64,000 bases of DNA from Alphaproteobacteria bacterium (GTDB lineage Bacteria; Pseudomonadota; Alphaproteobacteria; Rhodobacterales; Rhodobacteraceae): contig JAUIAU010000004.1 in the NCBI GenBank assembly GCA_030425185.1, positions 62,001 to 126,000 of the forward strand. The letters run 5' to 3'. The position numbers and the translations under genes were made by a program. Below are positions 20,794 to 29,976 of this stretch, one piece after another; position 1 is the stretch's first letter; the number at the start of each line of letters is the position of its first letter. The notes beneath the pieces were generated by a model. That model was given only the letters and a program-made list of their open reading frames with translations, had not been told where the DNA came from and searched no databases.

Positions 20794-22617
20794 ATGAAAT
20801 CAGTGTTTTTCCACAGGCTTGGACGGGTCGGCGGGGCCGCGGCGCTGGCCGCCCTGCTGGCCGCCGGGGCCGGGCAGGCCGAGCCCGCGCACGGCATCGC
20901 TATGTATGGGGACCCGGCGCTTCCACCGGATTTTGTGTCGCTGCCCTATGCCAACCCGGAGGCCCCGCAGGGCGGCCGGTTCGTGGACGGACAGGTCGGC
21001 AGCTTCGACAGTCTGAACCCGCATGTCCAGAAGGGCTCGACGCCCTGGCAATTGCGGTTCCTCGCGTATGAATCGCTGATGGGCCGGTCCTGGGACGAGC
21101 CTTTCACGCTCTATGGCCTGCTGGCCGAATCGGTCGAGGCCGATCCCGACTCGATGTGGGTCGAGTTCACCCTGCGTCCCGAGGCCCGGTTCAGCGACGG
21201 CAGCCCGGTCACCGTCGAGGACGTGATCTGGTCCTACGAGACGCTGGGGACCCAGGGCCACGGGCGCTATCGCGGCTCCTGGGCGCGCGTCGCCTCGATC
21301 GAAGCGGTGGGCGAGCGGGGCATCCGCCTGACCTTCACCGAGCCCGACCGGGAACTGGCGCTGATCATGGGGATGCGCCCGATCCTGAAGAAGGCGCAGT
21401 ACGAGGGTGTCAGCTTCGAGGACAGCGACGGCACCTCGATCGTGCCGATCTCGACCGCGCCCTACGTGATCTCGGATTTCGAGGCCGGGCGCTTCGTCGA
21501 ACTGACCCGCAACCCCGACTACTGGGGCAACGACCTGAACTTCATGCGCGGCCAGGCCAACATCGGCACGATCCGGATGGAGTTCTTCGCCGACGCCACC
21601 GCGATGTTCGAAGCGTTCAAGGCGGGCGAGCTCTCCACCATGCGCGAGACCAACGCCGCGAAGTGGGCCCGCGACTATGACTTCCCGCGCGTCCGGTCGG
21701 GCGAGGTCGTCCTGTCCGAGATCCCGCACCAGCGGCCGACGGGCATGACGGGCTACGTGATGAACACCCGGCGCGAGGCCTTCAAGGACTGGCGCGTGCG
21801 CGAGGCGCTGATCACCGCCTTCAACTTCGAGTTCATCAACCAGACCCTGAACGACGGCGCGCAGCCCCGGATCACGTCGTATTTCGCCAACTCGGTCCTG
21901 GGTATGCGCGATGGCCCGGCCGAGGGACGGGTGGCGGAATTGCTGGCCCCGTACAAGGACGAGCTGCTGCCCGGCGCGCTGGAAGGCTACAGCTTCCCGG
22001 TGTCGGACGGCAGCGAGCGCAACCGCGACGGCATCGCGCGGGCCATGGGCCTGTTCGAGGAGGCCGGCTTCACCATCGAGAACGGCGTCATGATGACCCC
22101 GGAGGGGGCCCCATTCAGCTTCGAGATTCTGCTGGGCCAGGGGTCGAGCGAGGTGCAGTCGACGGTCGACATCTATGTCGAGGCGCTGAAGCGTCTGGGC
22201 ATCGAGCCGCGGGTGTCGGTGGTGGACAGCGCGCAGCTGAAGGAGCGCACCGACGCCTATGACTTCGACATGGTCTACTATCGCTGGGGGCTGTCGCTGA
22301 GCCCGGGCAACGAGCAGCGGCTCTACTGGGGCGCCGACGGGGTCGAGACGCCCGGATCGCGCAACATGATGGGCGTGGCCAGCCCGGCGATCGAGGCGAT
22401 GGTGGACGAGATGCTGACCGCCGACAGCCAGGACGACTACCGCGCCGCGGTGCGGGCGCTCGACCGCATCCTGACCTCGGGGCGCTACGTGATCCCGCTG
22501 TGGCACAACCCGATCAGCTGGATCGCCCATGACGCGGCGCTGCACTATCCCGAGCGGCTGCCGATGTACGGTGACTGGATCGGGTTCCAGCCCGACGTCT
22601 GGTGGGTCGAAGAGTAG
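20794..22617 (+). CDS. Extracellular solute-binding protein family 5 (YejA-like peptide SBP)
   Basis: Signal peptide, HGIAMYGDPALPPDFVSLPYANPEAPQGG, NPHVQKGSTPWQLRF, typical YejA-like C-terminus. Confidence 0.9.
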   Translation: MKSVFFHRLGRVGGAAALAALLAAGAGQAEPAHGIAMYGDPALPPDFVSLPYANPEAPQGGRFVDGQVGSFDSLNPHVQKGSTPWQLRFLAYESLMGRSWDEPFTLYGLLAESVEADPDSMWVEFTLRPEARFSDGSPVTVEDVIWSYETLGTQGHGRYRGSWARVASIEAVGERGIRLTFTEPDRELALIMGMRPILKKAQYEGVSFEDSDGTSIVPISTAPYVISDFEAGRFVELTRNPDYWGNDLNFMRGQANIGTIRMEFFADATAMFEAFKAGELSTMRETNAAKWARDYDFPRVRSGEVVLSEIPHQRPTGMTGYVMNTRREAFKDWRVREALITAFNFEFINQTLNDGAQPRITSYFANSVLGMRDGPAEGRVAELLAPYKDELLPGALEGYSFPVSDGSERNRDGIARAMGLFEEAGFTIENGVMMTPEGAPFSFEILLGQGSSEVQSTVDIYVEALKRLGIEPRVSVVDSAQLKERTDAYDFDMVYYRWGLSLSPGNEQRLYWGADGVETPGSRNMMGVASPAIEAMVDEMLTADSQDDYRAAVRALDRILTSGRYVIPLWHNPISWIAHDAALHYPERLPMYGDWIGFQPDVWWVEE

Positions 22618-22630
22618 AACAACGCGCGGT

Positions 22631-22650
22631 GCGGGGCCTTCGGGCCCCGC
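22631..22650. terminator. Stem-loop between convergent genes, probable terminator
   Basis: GCGGGGCC-TTCG-GGCCCCGC followed by GCTTCGTTT on the plus strand. Confidence 0.6.
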
Positions 22651-22658
22651 GCTTCGTT

Positions 22659-23354
22659 TCAGCCGATGGCGCGCGGCTCGGGCGGTTTCTTCTCGCCGTT
22701 CGGGTAGACGAGGCCGGCGGAGATGACCAGCTTGGCGGCGTCCTCGATGCTCATGTCGAGCACGATGATGTCCTCGCGCGGCACGAAGAGCAGGAAGCCC
22801 GAGGTCGGGTTCGGCGTGGTCGGCATGAAGACCGACACCATGGGCGTGTTGGCGCGCTCCGCAATCTCGCCCTTGGCATTCGACGAGATGAAGGCGATGG
22901 CCCAGATCCCGCGGCGGGGATACTCGACGAGGCAGGCCTTCTCGAAACTGGCCTCGCCCTGCGCCAGCACCGTCTCGGTGATCTGTTTCAGGCCGGAATA
23001 GACCGACCGGACCACCGGCAGGGTCAGCACCAGCCGCTCGGCCCAGGCGATCAGCGAGCGGCCGATCAGGCCCTTGGCGATCCAGCCGACGACGAAGGTG
23101 AAGATCAGGAACACCACGACGCCGAGACCGCGGATGTCGATCGTCAGGTCGAAGTAGTGCTCGATCAGGAGCGCGGGGTTGTAGGCCGAGGGGATGAACG
23201 GCAGCACGAAGCCGTCGATCCAGCCGGTGATGGTCCAGATCAGCCAGATCGTCACGCCGATCGGCGCGATCACGATGAGACCCGTCAGGAAGTTGTTCCT
23301 GAGAGCGCCCAGAAGACCGCGTTTCGGCGGTGGCGGTTCGGTATCCAGCTTCAA
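22659..23354 (-). CDS. DUF502 family membrane protein
   Basis: NNFLTGLIVIAPIGVTIWLIW, VYSGLKQITETVL, TPNPTSGFLLFVPREDIIVLDMSIEDAAKLVISAG. Confidence 0.9.
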   Translation of the reverse strand: MKLDTEPPPPKRGLLGALRNNFLTGLIVIAPIGVTIWLIWTITGWIDGFVLPFIPSAYNPALLIEHYFDLTIDIRGLGVVVFLIFTFVVGWIAKGLIGRSLIAWAERLVLTLPVVRSVYSGLKQITETVLAQGEASFEKACLVEYPRRGIWAIAFISSNAKGEIAERANTPMVSVFMPTTPNPTSGFLLFVPREDIIVLDMSIEDAAKLVISAGLVYPNGEKKPPEPRAIG

Positions 23355-23425
23355 GGGTTCGTCACTCCAGCCCGTGCTTTGGTATTAGGTACACCACGGG
23401 CCGCAAACAAGGCGTCCGGGGCTGT

Positions 23426-24355
23426 TCAGGGCGTCGCAGGGGGCATCCCGCCCAGTTCGCAGGCAATCGCGGCGGCGAGGCGGGCGTTGTTCAGCACGAG
23501 CGCGATGTTGGCGGTCAGCGAGCGGCCGCCCGTCGCCTCGAAGATGCGCGCCAGCAGGAAGGGCGTCACGGCCTTGGCGGCGATGCCCTGCGCGGCGGCC
23601 TCGGCAAGTGCTGCATCGATCACCGGCAGGATCTGCTCGGCGGGCAAGGCGTCCGCCTCCGGGATCGGGTTGGCGACGAGTTGTCCGCCCGGCAGGCCGA
23701 GCGCCGCCCGCATCGCGTGGGCGCGCGCGATCTCGGCGGCCGTTTCGACCCGGACCGGGGCGGGCAGGCCGCTGTCGGTCATCCAGAAGGCCGGGAACGC
23801 GCCGCTGCGGTAGCAGAGGACCGGAACACCAAGGGTTTCAAGCACTTCCAGCGTCTTCGGCAGGTCAAGTATCGCCTTGGCTCCGGCTGCCACGACGGTG
23901 ACGGGCGTCCGTGCAAGTTCTTGAAGATCCGCGGAAATGTCGAAACTGAGTTCCGCGCCGCGATGCACGCCGCCGATGCCGCCGGTGGCGAAGACCCCGA
24001 TCCCCGCCGCCCGCGCGGCGATCATCGTGGCGGCCACGGTGGTGGCCCCGGTCTGCCCCCGGGCCATCGCCACCGCAATGTCGGCCCGGCTGAGCTTCAA
24101 CGCATCCGGCGTTTTCGCAAGGGTTTCAAGCCGCTCCGGGTCGAGGCCTATGTGAAGTGTTCCATGAAGAACGGCGATGGTGGCGGGCACGGCGCCGCCC
24201 TCGCGCACGGCCGCCTCGACCCGGCGCGCGGTCTCGAGGTTCTGCGGAAACGGCATCCCGTGGGTGATGATCGTCGACTCGAGCGCCACCAGCGGGCGGC
24301 CCTCGGCGCGGGCGGTGGCGACCTCGGACGACAGGTGAAGGGGCAGGGCGGTCAC
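23426..24355 (-). CDS. psuG: Pseudouridine-5'-phosphate glycosidase
   Basis: PLVALESTIITHGMPFPQNLETA, GIGVFATGGIGGVHRGAE, SGAFPAFW; overlaps psuK-like gene. Confidence 0.93.
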   Translation of the reverse strand: MTALPLHLSSEVATARAEGRPLVALESTIITHGMPFPQNLETARRVEAAVREGGAVPATIAVLHGTLHIGLDPERLETLAKTPDALKLSRADIAVAMARGQTGATTVAATMIAARAAGIGVFATGGIGGVHRGAELSFDISADLQELARTPVTVVAAGAKAILDLPKTLEVLETLGVPVLCYRSGAFPAFWMTDSGLPAPVRVETAAEIARAHAMRAALGLPGGQLVANPIPEADALPAEQILPVIDAALAEAAAQGIAAKAVTPFLLARIFEATGGRSLTANIALVLNNARLAAAIACELGGMPPATP

Positions 24356-25242
24356 GGCAGGTCCTCTGTCGAGATGTAGCGGGCCGCGGCATCCAGCGCC
24401 GCGTCGAGCGCCTCTTCCGGCGGTTTTCCATGGTATTCCGCGGAGATATGCGCGGCCATGAAGGTATCGCCTGCGCCCGTCACACGGCGCACGGTGACGG
24501 CGGGCGGCGCCTTGGTGCGGATCTCGTGCGCGGCGGCGAGGCTGGCGGGGTTCGCGCCATCGGTCACCAGGACGCGGTTCGCCCCCGCGGCCAGCAACGC
24601 CTCGGCGGCGCGCTCGGTCGACTCGTGATGCGCGCCAAGCATCAGGTTCGCCTCGATCAGGTTCATGTAGAGCGTCGCGCCCCGGTGCCGCAGCAGCGGC
24701 AACAGGCGGCGCACCTTGCCCGGCGAGGCCGGCGCGATCCGGAGATCGGCGCGGGCGAAGGACGGGCGGCGGGCGATCTCGGCCAGCAGGTCCTCGGTCA
24801 GGTTGCCGTCGAGCGCGATCAGGCCCTCCCAGGGCGCGGCCGTGGTGCCGAGCGGTCCGCTGTCCAGGGGCGCGAGAATGGCGTCCCCGGCGGCCTCCAG
24901 CCCGTGTGCGTCGGCGATGGCGGCCACCAGCCCGTTCGAGCCCTCGATCGCCATGTAGCGGTCGGTCGCCGCGTCGCCCCGGTACACATGGGCGGTGTCG
25001 AGGCCGAGACGGTGCGCCTCGGCCAGCAGCTGGTCGCCGGAGGCATCCCGGCCGACGGCGGTCAGCAGGGCCGGGCGCAGTCCGAACCGCGCCAGCGTCA
25101 TCGCCACGTTCATCGCGACGCCACCGGGCAGGACGCTGATCCGGCCGGGCACGTCATGGCCCGCCTTCATGCGCACGGGCGCACGGCCGACCACGTCCCA
25201 GAGGACCGAACCGATACAGAGAATGTCGGGTTTGCCAGTCAT
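24352..25242 (-). CDS. psuK: PfkB family carbohydrate kinase, probable pseudouridine kinase
   Basis: GSVLWDVVGRAP, LPGGVAMNVAMTLARFG, GAGDTFMAAHISAEYHG; ATGA-type overlap with psuG. Confidence 0.88.
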   Translation of the reverse strand: MTGKPDILCIGSVLWDVVGRAPVRMKAGHDVPGRISVLPGGVAMNVAMTLARFGLRPALLTAVGRDASGDQLLAEAHRLGLDTAHVYRGDAATDRYMAIEGSNGLVAAIADAHGLEAAGDAILAPLDSGPLGTTAAPWEGLIALDGNLTEDLLAEIARRPSFARADLRIAPASPGKVRRLLPLLRHRGATLYMNLIEANLMLGAHHESTERAAEALLAAGANRVLVTDGANPASLAAAHEIRTKAPPAVTVRRVTGAGDTFMAAHISAEYHGKPPEEALDAALDAAARYISTEDLP

Positions 25243-25335
25243 GCGTCCGGCTCTGCCACGGCACCGGCAACCGGTCCAGAGCCGTTCTGCATGACTCAGG
25301 CGCGAATCATGCTATATGAAGCTGCTGTCATAAAT

Positions 25336-26313
25336 ATGGTGTCTGTCATGGATAAGCAGGAGAGTCGAAAGCACGCGCATAACGCGCGGATTCGAAAGAA
25401 ACTTCTGGGGAAAGCTGCGCCGTTGTTCCGGGACCGGGGGCCGGACAACGTCGGAATCGACGAGGTGATGCAGCGGGCCGGGATGACCCGCGGGGCGTTC
25501 TACGCGCACTTCAAATCGAAGGAGGACATCTTCCTCGCGGCGCTCCACCAGGAGACGCCGCTGCTGCTGGCGCTCGAGCGGCGGGTGTCGCAGGACCCGG
25601 CCGGGCTGCTGTCGGAAATGCGCGGGGTCTTCGAGAGCTACCTCGCCAACAACGCGACGCCCACGGCGCGCACCTGCACGCTGGCCGGCCTCGCGGTCGA
25701 CGTGTCGCGCGGCACGGACGAGGCCCGCGCCACGCATGAAGCCGTGCAGCACGCAGTTCGGGTCGAGATGGCGCGCGGGATGAGCGTGCATCATGACGAC
25801 GCCATCGTGCACGCCGCGCTGGCGCTCGCCGTCGGCAGCGTCGTGATGGCCGCGGCCCAACGCACCGGACCGGGCCGCGCGAAGGTGCTGGAAGCGGGCA
25901 GGGCCGGGGTCAACGACCTGCTCGACGGGTTCTGGGCCGAACCCGCCGCCGCCCCGGTTGCCGAGACGCTGCCGGAACCGGTGTGCGACACGCCGCCGCT
26001 TGCCGCGCCGGTCGAACGGCCCGCCGCGCTGCCGCCGCTGGAACGTCCCCCGGTGCGTCCGCCGCTGGCCAAGGCCACGCTGCCGCCGCGCGCCCTGCCG
26101 CAGGATGCCCCGTCCGCTGCCGCGCTGGCGCAGATCGCACGCGCCCGCAGCCTGGCCGACCGGGCGACCGAGAAGGGCGACCTGCCGCTGCGTCCGGGCG
26201 CGGCCCCGGTCGATCCGCGCGGCAAGACCGGGCTCGGCGTGAAGTCGGAACCGGAGGCGCCGAAGGGCCTGCTGGGACGGTTCCTTGCCGGGTTCCGCTC
26301 GCGGGACAGTTGA
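25336..26313 (+). CDS. TetR/AcrR family transcriptional regulator with long Pro/Ala-rich C-terminal extension
   Basis: HTH DNVGIDEVMQRAGMTRGAFYAHFKSKEDIFLAAL; about 110 residues of Pro-rich tail. The start could also be 25348. Confidence 0.83.
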   Translation: MVSVMDKQESRKHAHNARIRKKLLGKAAPLFRDRGPDNVGIDEVMQRAGMTRGAFYAHFKSKEDIFLAALHQETPLLLALERRVSQDPAGLLSEMRGVFESYLANNATPTARTCTLAGLAVDVSRGTDEARATHEAVQHAVRVEMARGMSVHHDDAIVHAALALAVGSVVMAAAQRTGPGRAKVLEAGRAGVNDLLDGFWAEPAAAPVAETLPEPVCDTPPLAAPVERPAALPPLERPPVRPPLAKATLPPRALPQDAPSAAALAQIARARSLADRATEKGDLPLRPGAAPVDPRGKTGLGVKSEPEAPKGLLGRFLAGFRSRDS

Positions 26314-26463
26314 GACTTGCAGGGGGGCGCGCTTTGCCGTAAAGCGCCCCCACTTCACAGACGGGGCCTGGGCCTGCGCGGGGAGACATCCCGCCATGTC
26401 CGCCGGTTGATCCACCTGGATCTGAACGGTCCCGTCGAGGCGTAAACCGGAAAGGATACGGAC

Positions 26464-27234
26464 ATGGCGCTTCCTGACGTCACTCTTCGCCAGTTGCTCG
26501 AAGCTGGTGTGCACTTCGGCCACCAGACCCAGCGCTGGAACCCGCGCATGGCGCCCTACATCTACGGCGCCAAGAACGGCATCCACATCTTCGACCTGAC
26601 CCAGACCCTGCCGCTGGTCGACCAGGCGCTGAAAGCCATCCGCGACACCGTCGCCAAGGGCGGCCGCATCCTGTTCGTCGGCACCAAGCGTCAGGCCCAG
26701 GGCCCGGTCGCCGAAGCCGCCGAGCGCTGCGCGCAGTACTACATGAACCACCGCTGGCTGGGCGGCACGCTGACCAACTGGCAGACCGTGTCGAACTCGA
26801 TCCGCCGTCTGAAGGAAATCGACGAGCTGATGGCGACCGGCGCCGAGGGCCTCACCAAGAAAGAGCGCCTCGGGATGGAGCGGGACCAGGCCAAGCTGCA
26901 GGCGTCGCTGGGCGGCATCCGCGAAATGGGCGGCGTGCCGGACATGCTGTTCATCATCGACGTGAACAAGGAAGACCTCGCGATCCTCGAAGCCAAGAAG
27001 CTGGGCATCCCGGTCGTGGCCGTGGTCGACTCGAACTGCTCGCCGGACGGCGTGGACTACATCATCCCGGGCAACGACGACGCGGCCCGCGCCATCGCGC
27101 TCTATTGCGATCTGGTGTCCCGCGCCGCCCTCGACGGCATGACCGCGCAGATGGACGCCGCCGGTGTGGACCTCGGTGAGCTCGAGGCCGGGCTGGCCGA
27201 AGAGGCGCTCGAAGGCGACGCCGCCGAGGCCTGA
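26464..27234 (+). CDS. rpsB: 30S ribosomal protein S2
   Basis: [37 protein letters not shown]. Confidence 0.98.
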   Translation: MALPDVTLRQLLEAGVHFGHQTQRWNPRMAPYIYGAKNGIHIFDLTQTLPLVDQALKAIRDTVAKGGRILFVGTKRQAQGPVAEAAERCAQYYMNHRWLGGTLTNWQTVSNSIRRLKEIDELMATGAEGLTKKERLGMERDQAKLQASLGGIREMGGVPDMLFIIDVNKEDLAILEAKKLGIPVVAVVDSNCSPDGVDYIIPGNDDAARAIALYCDLVSRAALDGMTAQMDAAGVDLGELEAGLAEEALEGDAAEA

Positions 27235-27346
27235 GGCCAACCGCCTGCACCGATCGAGGCCGGGCCCCGCGCGGGCCCGGTCCTGTCATGGAAATGAGAC
27301 TTTGGACGGGCACATCGCGCCCGTCACATGTTCAAGGAGACCCCAG

Positions 27347-28222
27347 ATGGCGATTACCGCTGCGTTGGTGAAAGAACTGCGCGAGATGACCGGCGCCGGC
27401 ATGATGGATGCCAAGAAGGCGCTGACCGAAACCGACGGCAACATGGAGGCCGCGGTCGACTGGCTGCGCACCAAGGGTCTGGCGAAAGCCGCCAAGAAAT
27501 CGGGCCGCACCGCGGCCGAGGGCCTCGTGGCCGTCGCCGTCGATGGCGGCACCGCCGTCGCCGTCGAGGTGAACTCGGAAACCGACTTCGTTGCCAAGAA
27601 CGCCGAATTCCAGGGCATGGTCGCGAAGTTCGCGCAGACCGCCCTCGGCGTGTCCGACGTCGAGGCGCTGAAGGCCGCCGAGGTGGACGGCAAGACCGTC
27701 GAGACCACGCTGACCGACGCGATCGCCAAGATCGGCGAGAACATGGCCCTGCGCCGCATGGCCAAGCTGACCGGCGACAGCGTCGTGACCTACGTGCACA
27801 ACGCGGCTGCCGACGGCATGGGCAAGATCGGCGTGCTCGTGGCGCTGAAGGGCGCTGACAACGGCATCGGCCGCCAGATCGCGATGCACGTCGCCGCCGT
27901 CAACCCGGCCTCGCTGGGGGCCGCGGACCTCGACCCGTCGCTGATCGAGCGCGAGCGCACCGTCCTGACCGAGCAGGCCCGCGAGAGCGGCAAGCCGGAC
28001 GCGGTCATCGAGAAGATGATCGAAGGGCGGATGAAGAAGTTCCTGTCGGAAGTCACCCTGCTGGGCCAGGCCTTCGTGATCAACCCGGACCTGACCGTCG
28101 AGGCCGCCGCCAAGGACGCCGGCGTCGAGATCACCGGCTTCGTGCGGATAGAAGTCGGCGAGGGCATCGAGAAGGAAGAAGAGGACTTCGCAGCGGAAGT
28201 GGCCAAGACCCTGAAGGGCTGA
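27347..28222 (+). CDS. tsf: Elongation factor Ts
   Basis: [34 protein letters not shown]; follows rpsB. Confidence 0.98.
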   Translation: MAITAALVKELREMTGAGMMDAKKALTETDGNMEAAVDWLRTKGLAKAAKKSGRTAAEGLVAVAVDGGTAVAVEVNSETDFVAKNAEFQGMVAKFAQTALGVSDVEALKAAEVDGKTVETTLTDAIAKIGENMALRRMAKLTGDSVVTYVHNAAADGMGKIGVLVALKGADNGIGRQIAMHVAAVNPASLGAADLDPSLIERERTVLTEQARESGKPDAVIEKMIEGRMKKFLSEVTLLGQAFVINPDLTVEAAAKDAGVEITGFVRIEVGEGIEKEEEDFAAEVAKTLKG

Positions 28223-28250
28223 GCCACGCCTGACCTGCGATCCGGATCAA

Positions 28251-28275
28251 GGGGGCCGAAAGGCCCCCTTTTTTC
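28251..28275 (+). terminator. Rho-independent terminator after tsf
   Basis: GGGGGCC-GAAA-GGCCCCC-TTTTTT. Confidence 0.95.
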
Positions 28276-28340
28276 ATGCGCGCAAGGGGCTGGCGCACAG
28301 GATCAGGCGCAGGGCGAAAGCGATTGATCTTTGGGGAGAT

Positions 28341-28377
28341 TCCGATGGAGAGGGCGGTAATTTCCCTCTCCATCGGA
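28341..28377. repeat. Perfect 14-bp inverted repeat in tsf-luxR intergenic region
   Basis: TCCGATGGAGAGGG-CGGTAATTT-CCCTCTCCATCGGA; no T-tract on either side. Confidence 0.85.
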
Positions 28378-28566
28378 GACCGGTTTCCCGGGGGTGCACG
28401 AGACTCCGCTGTTCCGTGAAAATAGGGGTCAGAACAGCAAGGCCTGATCCCGACCGACCGCGATGCAGCCAAACGGGACCCCGGCTGTATGGGCGGTTAA
28501 TGCCGAAGTCGAAAGTAAGGCATTCCTTACCTGAACGGATATTATGGTGCGCCGAGGGCATCTGCC

Positions 28567-29346
28567 TCAGGTCGTCGGAAGCGAGTCCGGCCCCTCGAAC
28601 AGGAAGATCTGGTTCTGGATCGACGCCTTCAGGACCGCCTGGGCCGTGGTTTCGACGTCGAGCACCTGGCGGGCCAGCCGCAGGTGCTTTTCCACCGTCG
28701 CCTTCGTCAGGCCGACCAGCACCGCGATATCCTGGGTGGTCTTGCCGTCGGCAACCCATTCGAGCACCTCGCGCTGCCGGTCGGTCAGCTTTCGGCGCTG
28801 GTTCTGGGGCAAGGCGGCGATCTTCAGGTTCATCACCGCGTTCTGAAGCTCAATGTCGGTGCCGTGCCGGGCCCAGATCTCGTCCGCATCGCGCTGGGTC
28901 AGCCCCTCGCGCGCCGCCAGCCCGATCACCGCCAGCGAGCGCCGCGAGGCGGTGGGCTGGAAGCTGATCGTGTAGCCGGCCGTGATGCCGTAGGACGCGT
29001 TCAGCGCATGCACCTTGCGCGCCTCGGGCGGCAAGGTGCCGTCCTCCAGCGCCTTGGCGATCCAGCCCCAGGATTGCGCGCCGACATTGTGCTGCGACCA
29101 CACCAGCATCGGGCTGGCGAGGTAGAGCTTTTGCGAGAAGAACGCCTTCACGTAGGACGGCGGGTGGTTCGACAGCACCAGCGTATCCCCGAAATCGCCT
29201 TCGAGGTTGCCGGTGCGGAACCGGGTGAACCCGTAGAGGGCACGGTCGAAGCCATAACTGGCCATTTGCCGGATGTGGCTGTCCCAGACTTCTTCGACCG
29301 AGGTGGCAGCGACGATCCGCTTCAGATGCTCCAACACCTCAGCCAT
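28567..29346 (-). CDS. LuxR family transcriptional regulator with autoinducer-binding-like domain (LuxR solo)
   Basis: C-terminal HTH LTDRQREVLEWVADGKTTQDIAVLVGLTKATVEKHLRLARQVLDVETTAQAV; N-terminal autoinducer-domain spacing; no luxI-like ORF in window. Confidence 0.87.
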   Translation of the reverse strand: MAEVLEHLKRIVAATSVEEVWDSHIRQMASYGFDRALYGFTRFRTGNLEGDFGDTLVLSNHPPSYVKAFFSQKLYLASPMLVWSQHNVGAQSWGWIAKALEDGTLPPEARKVHALNASYGITAGYTISFQPTASRRSLAVIGLAAREGLTQRDADEIWARHGTDIELQNAVMNLKIAALPQNQRRKLTDRQREVLEWVADGKTTQDIAVLVGLTKATVEKHLRLARQVLDVETTAQAVLKASIQNQIFLFEGPDSLPTT

Positions 29347-29348
29347 GG

Positions 29349-29795
29349 TCAGCCCCGTTCTCGGCCGAGGTGGGCGGCGAGCGCGTCGAGCGCCAGCGTG
29401 TAGGAGGTCGGTCCGAAGCCCGCGATCTGGCCCAGGGCGACGGGGGCGATGTGGCTGACGTGCCGGAACGCCTCGCGCGCGTGGATGTTCGAGAGATGCA
29501 CCTCGACGACCGGAAGCTCTGTCGAGGAGATCGCGTCCCGCAGCGCGACGGAGGAATGGGTATACGCCCCGGCGTTCAGGACGACACCCGCGACGCGCCC
29601 GCGCGCGGCGTGCAGCAGGTCGACCATCACGCCCTCGTGGTTCGACTGTTCGAACTCGATGGTGAACCCGAGCCGGGATCCGTGCGCTTCGACCATCGCG
29701 CGGATGTCGGCGAGGGTCGTCGTGCCGTAGATCTCCGGCTGGCGGGTGCCGAGCAGGTTCAGGTTCGGACCGTTGAGAACGAGAATGGCAGTCAT
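29349..29795 (-). CDS. aroQ: Type II 3-dehydroquinate dehydratase
   Basis: VLNGPNLNLLGTRQPEIYG, FEQSNHEGVMVDLLHAA, VVLNAGAYTHSSVALRDA, VEVHLSNIHAREAFRH. Confidence 0.97.
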   Translation of the reverse strand: MTAILVLNGPNLNLLGTRQPEIYGTTTLADIRAMVEAHGSRLGFTIEFEQSNHEGVMVDLLHAARGRVAGVVLNAGAYTHSSVALRDAISSTELPVVEVHLSNIHAREAFRHVSHIAPVALGQIAGFGPTSYTLALDALAAHLGRERG

Positions 29796-29976
29796 CTGGC
29801 GGGTCTATCGTATCGCGTCAAAGGGATAGACTGAGGTGCTAACCGATCCGGGATGAGCGGAAAAGAAGATTCGCGCACCCGCGGGATCTCTCCTTGGATA
29901 CGCTATTAACATAATATTGATTATCAGCGGAACAGATGGCTCGATCCGAGGTCCGGGACAGGACCGGACAGGCCCC

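Noticed and set aside
28341-28377. 14-bp inverted repeat as transposon terminal repeats
   Set aside because: Arms are separated by only 9 nt, with no transposase ORF or target-site duplication; a hairpin is the simpler reading
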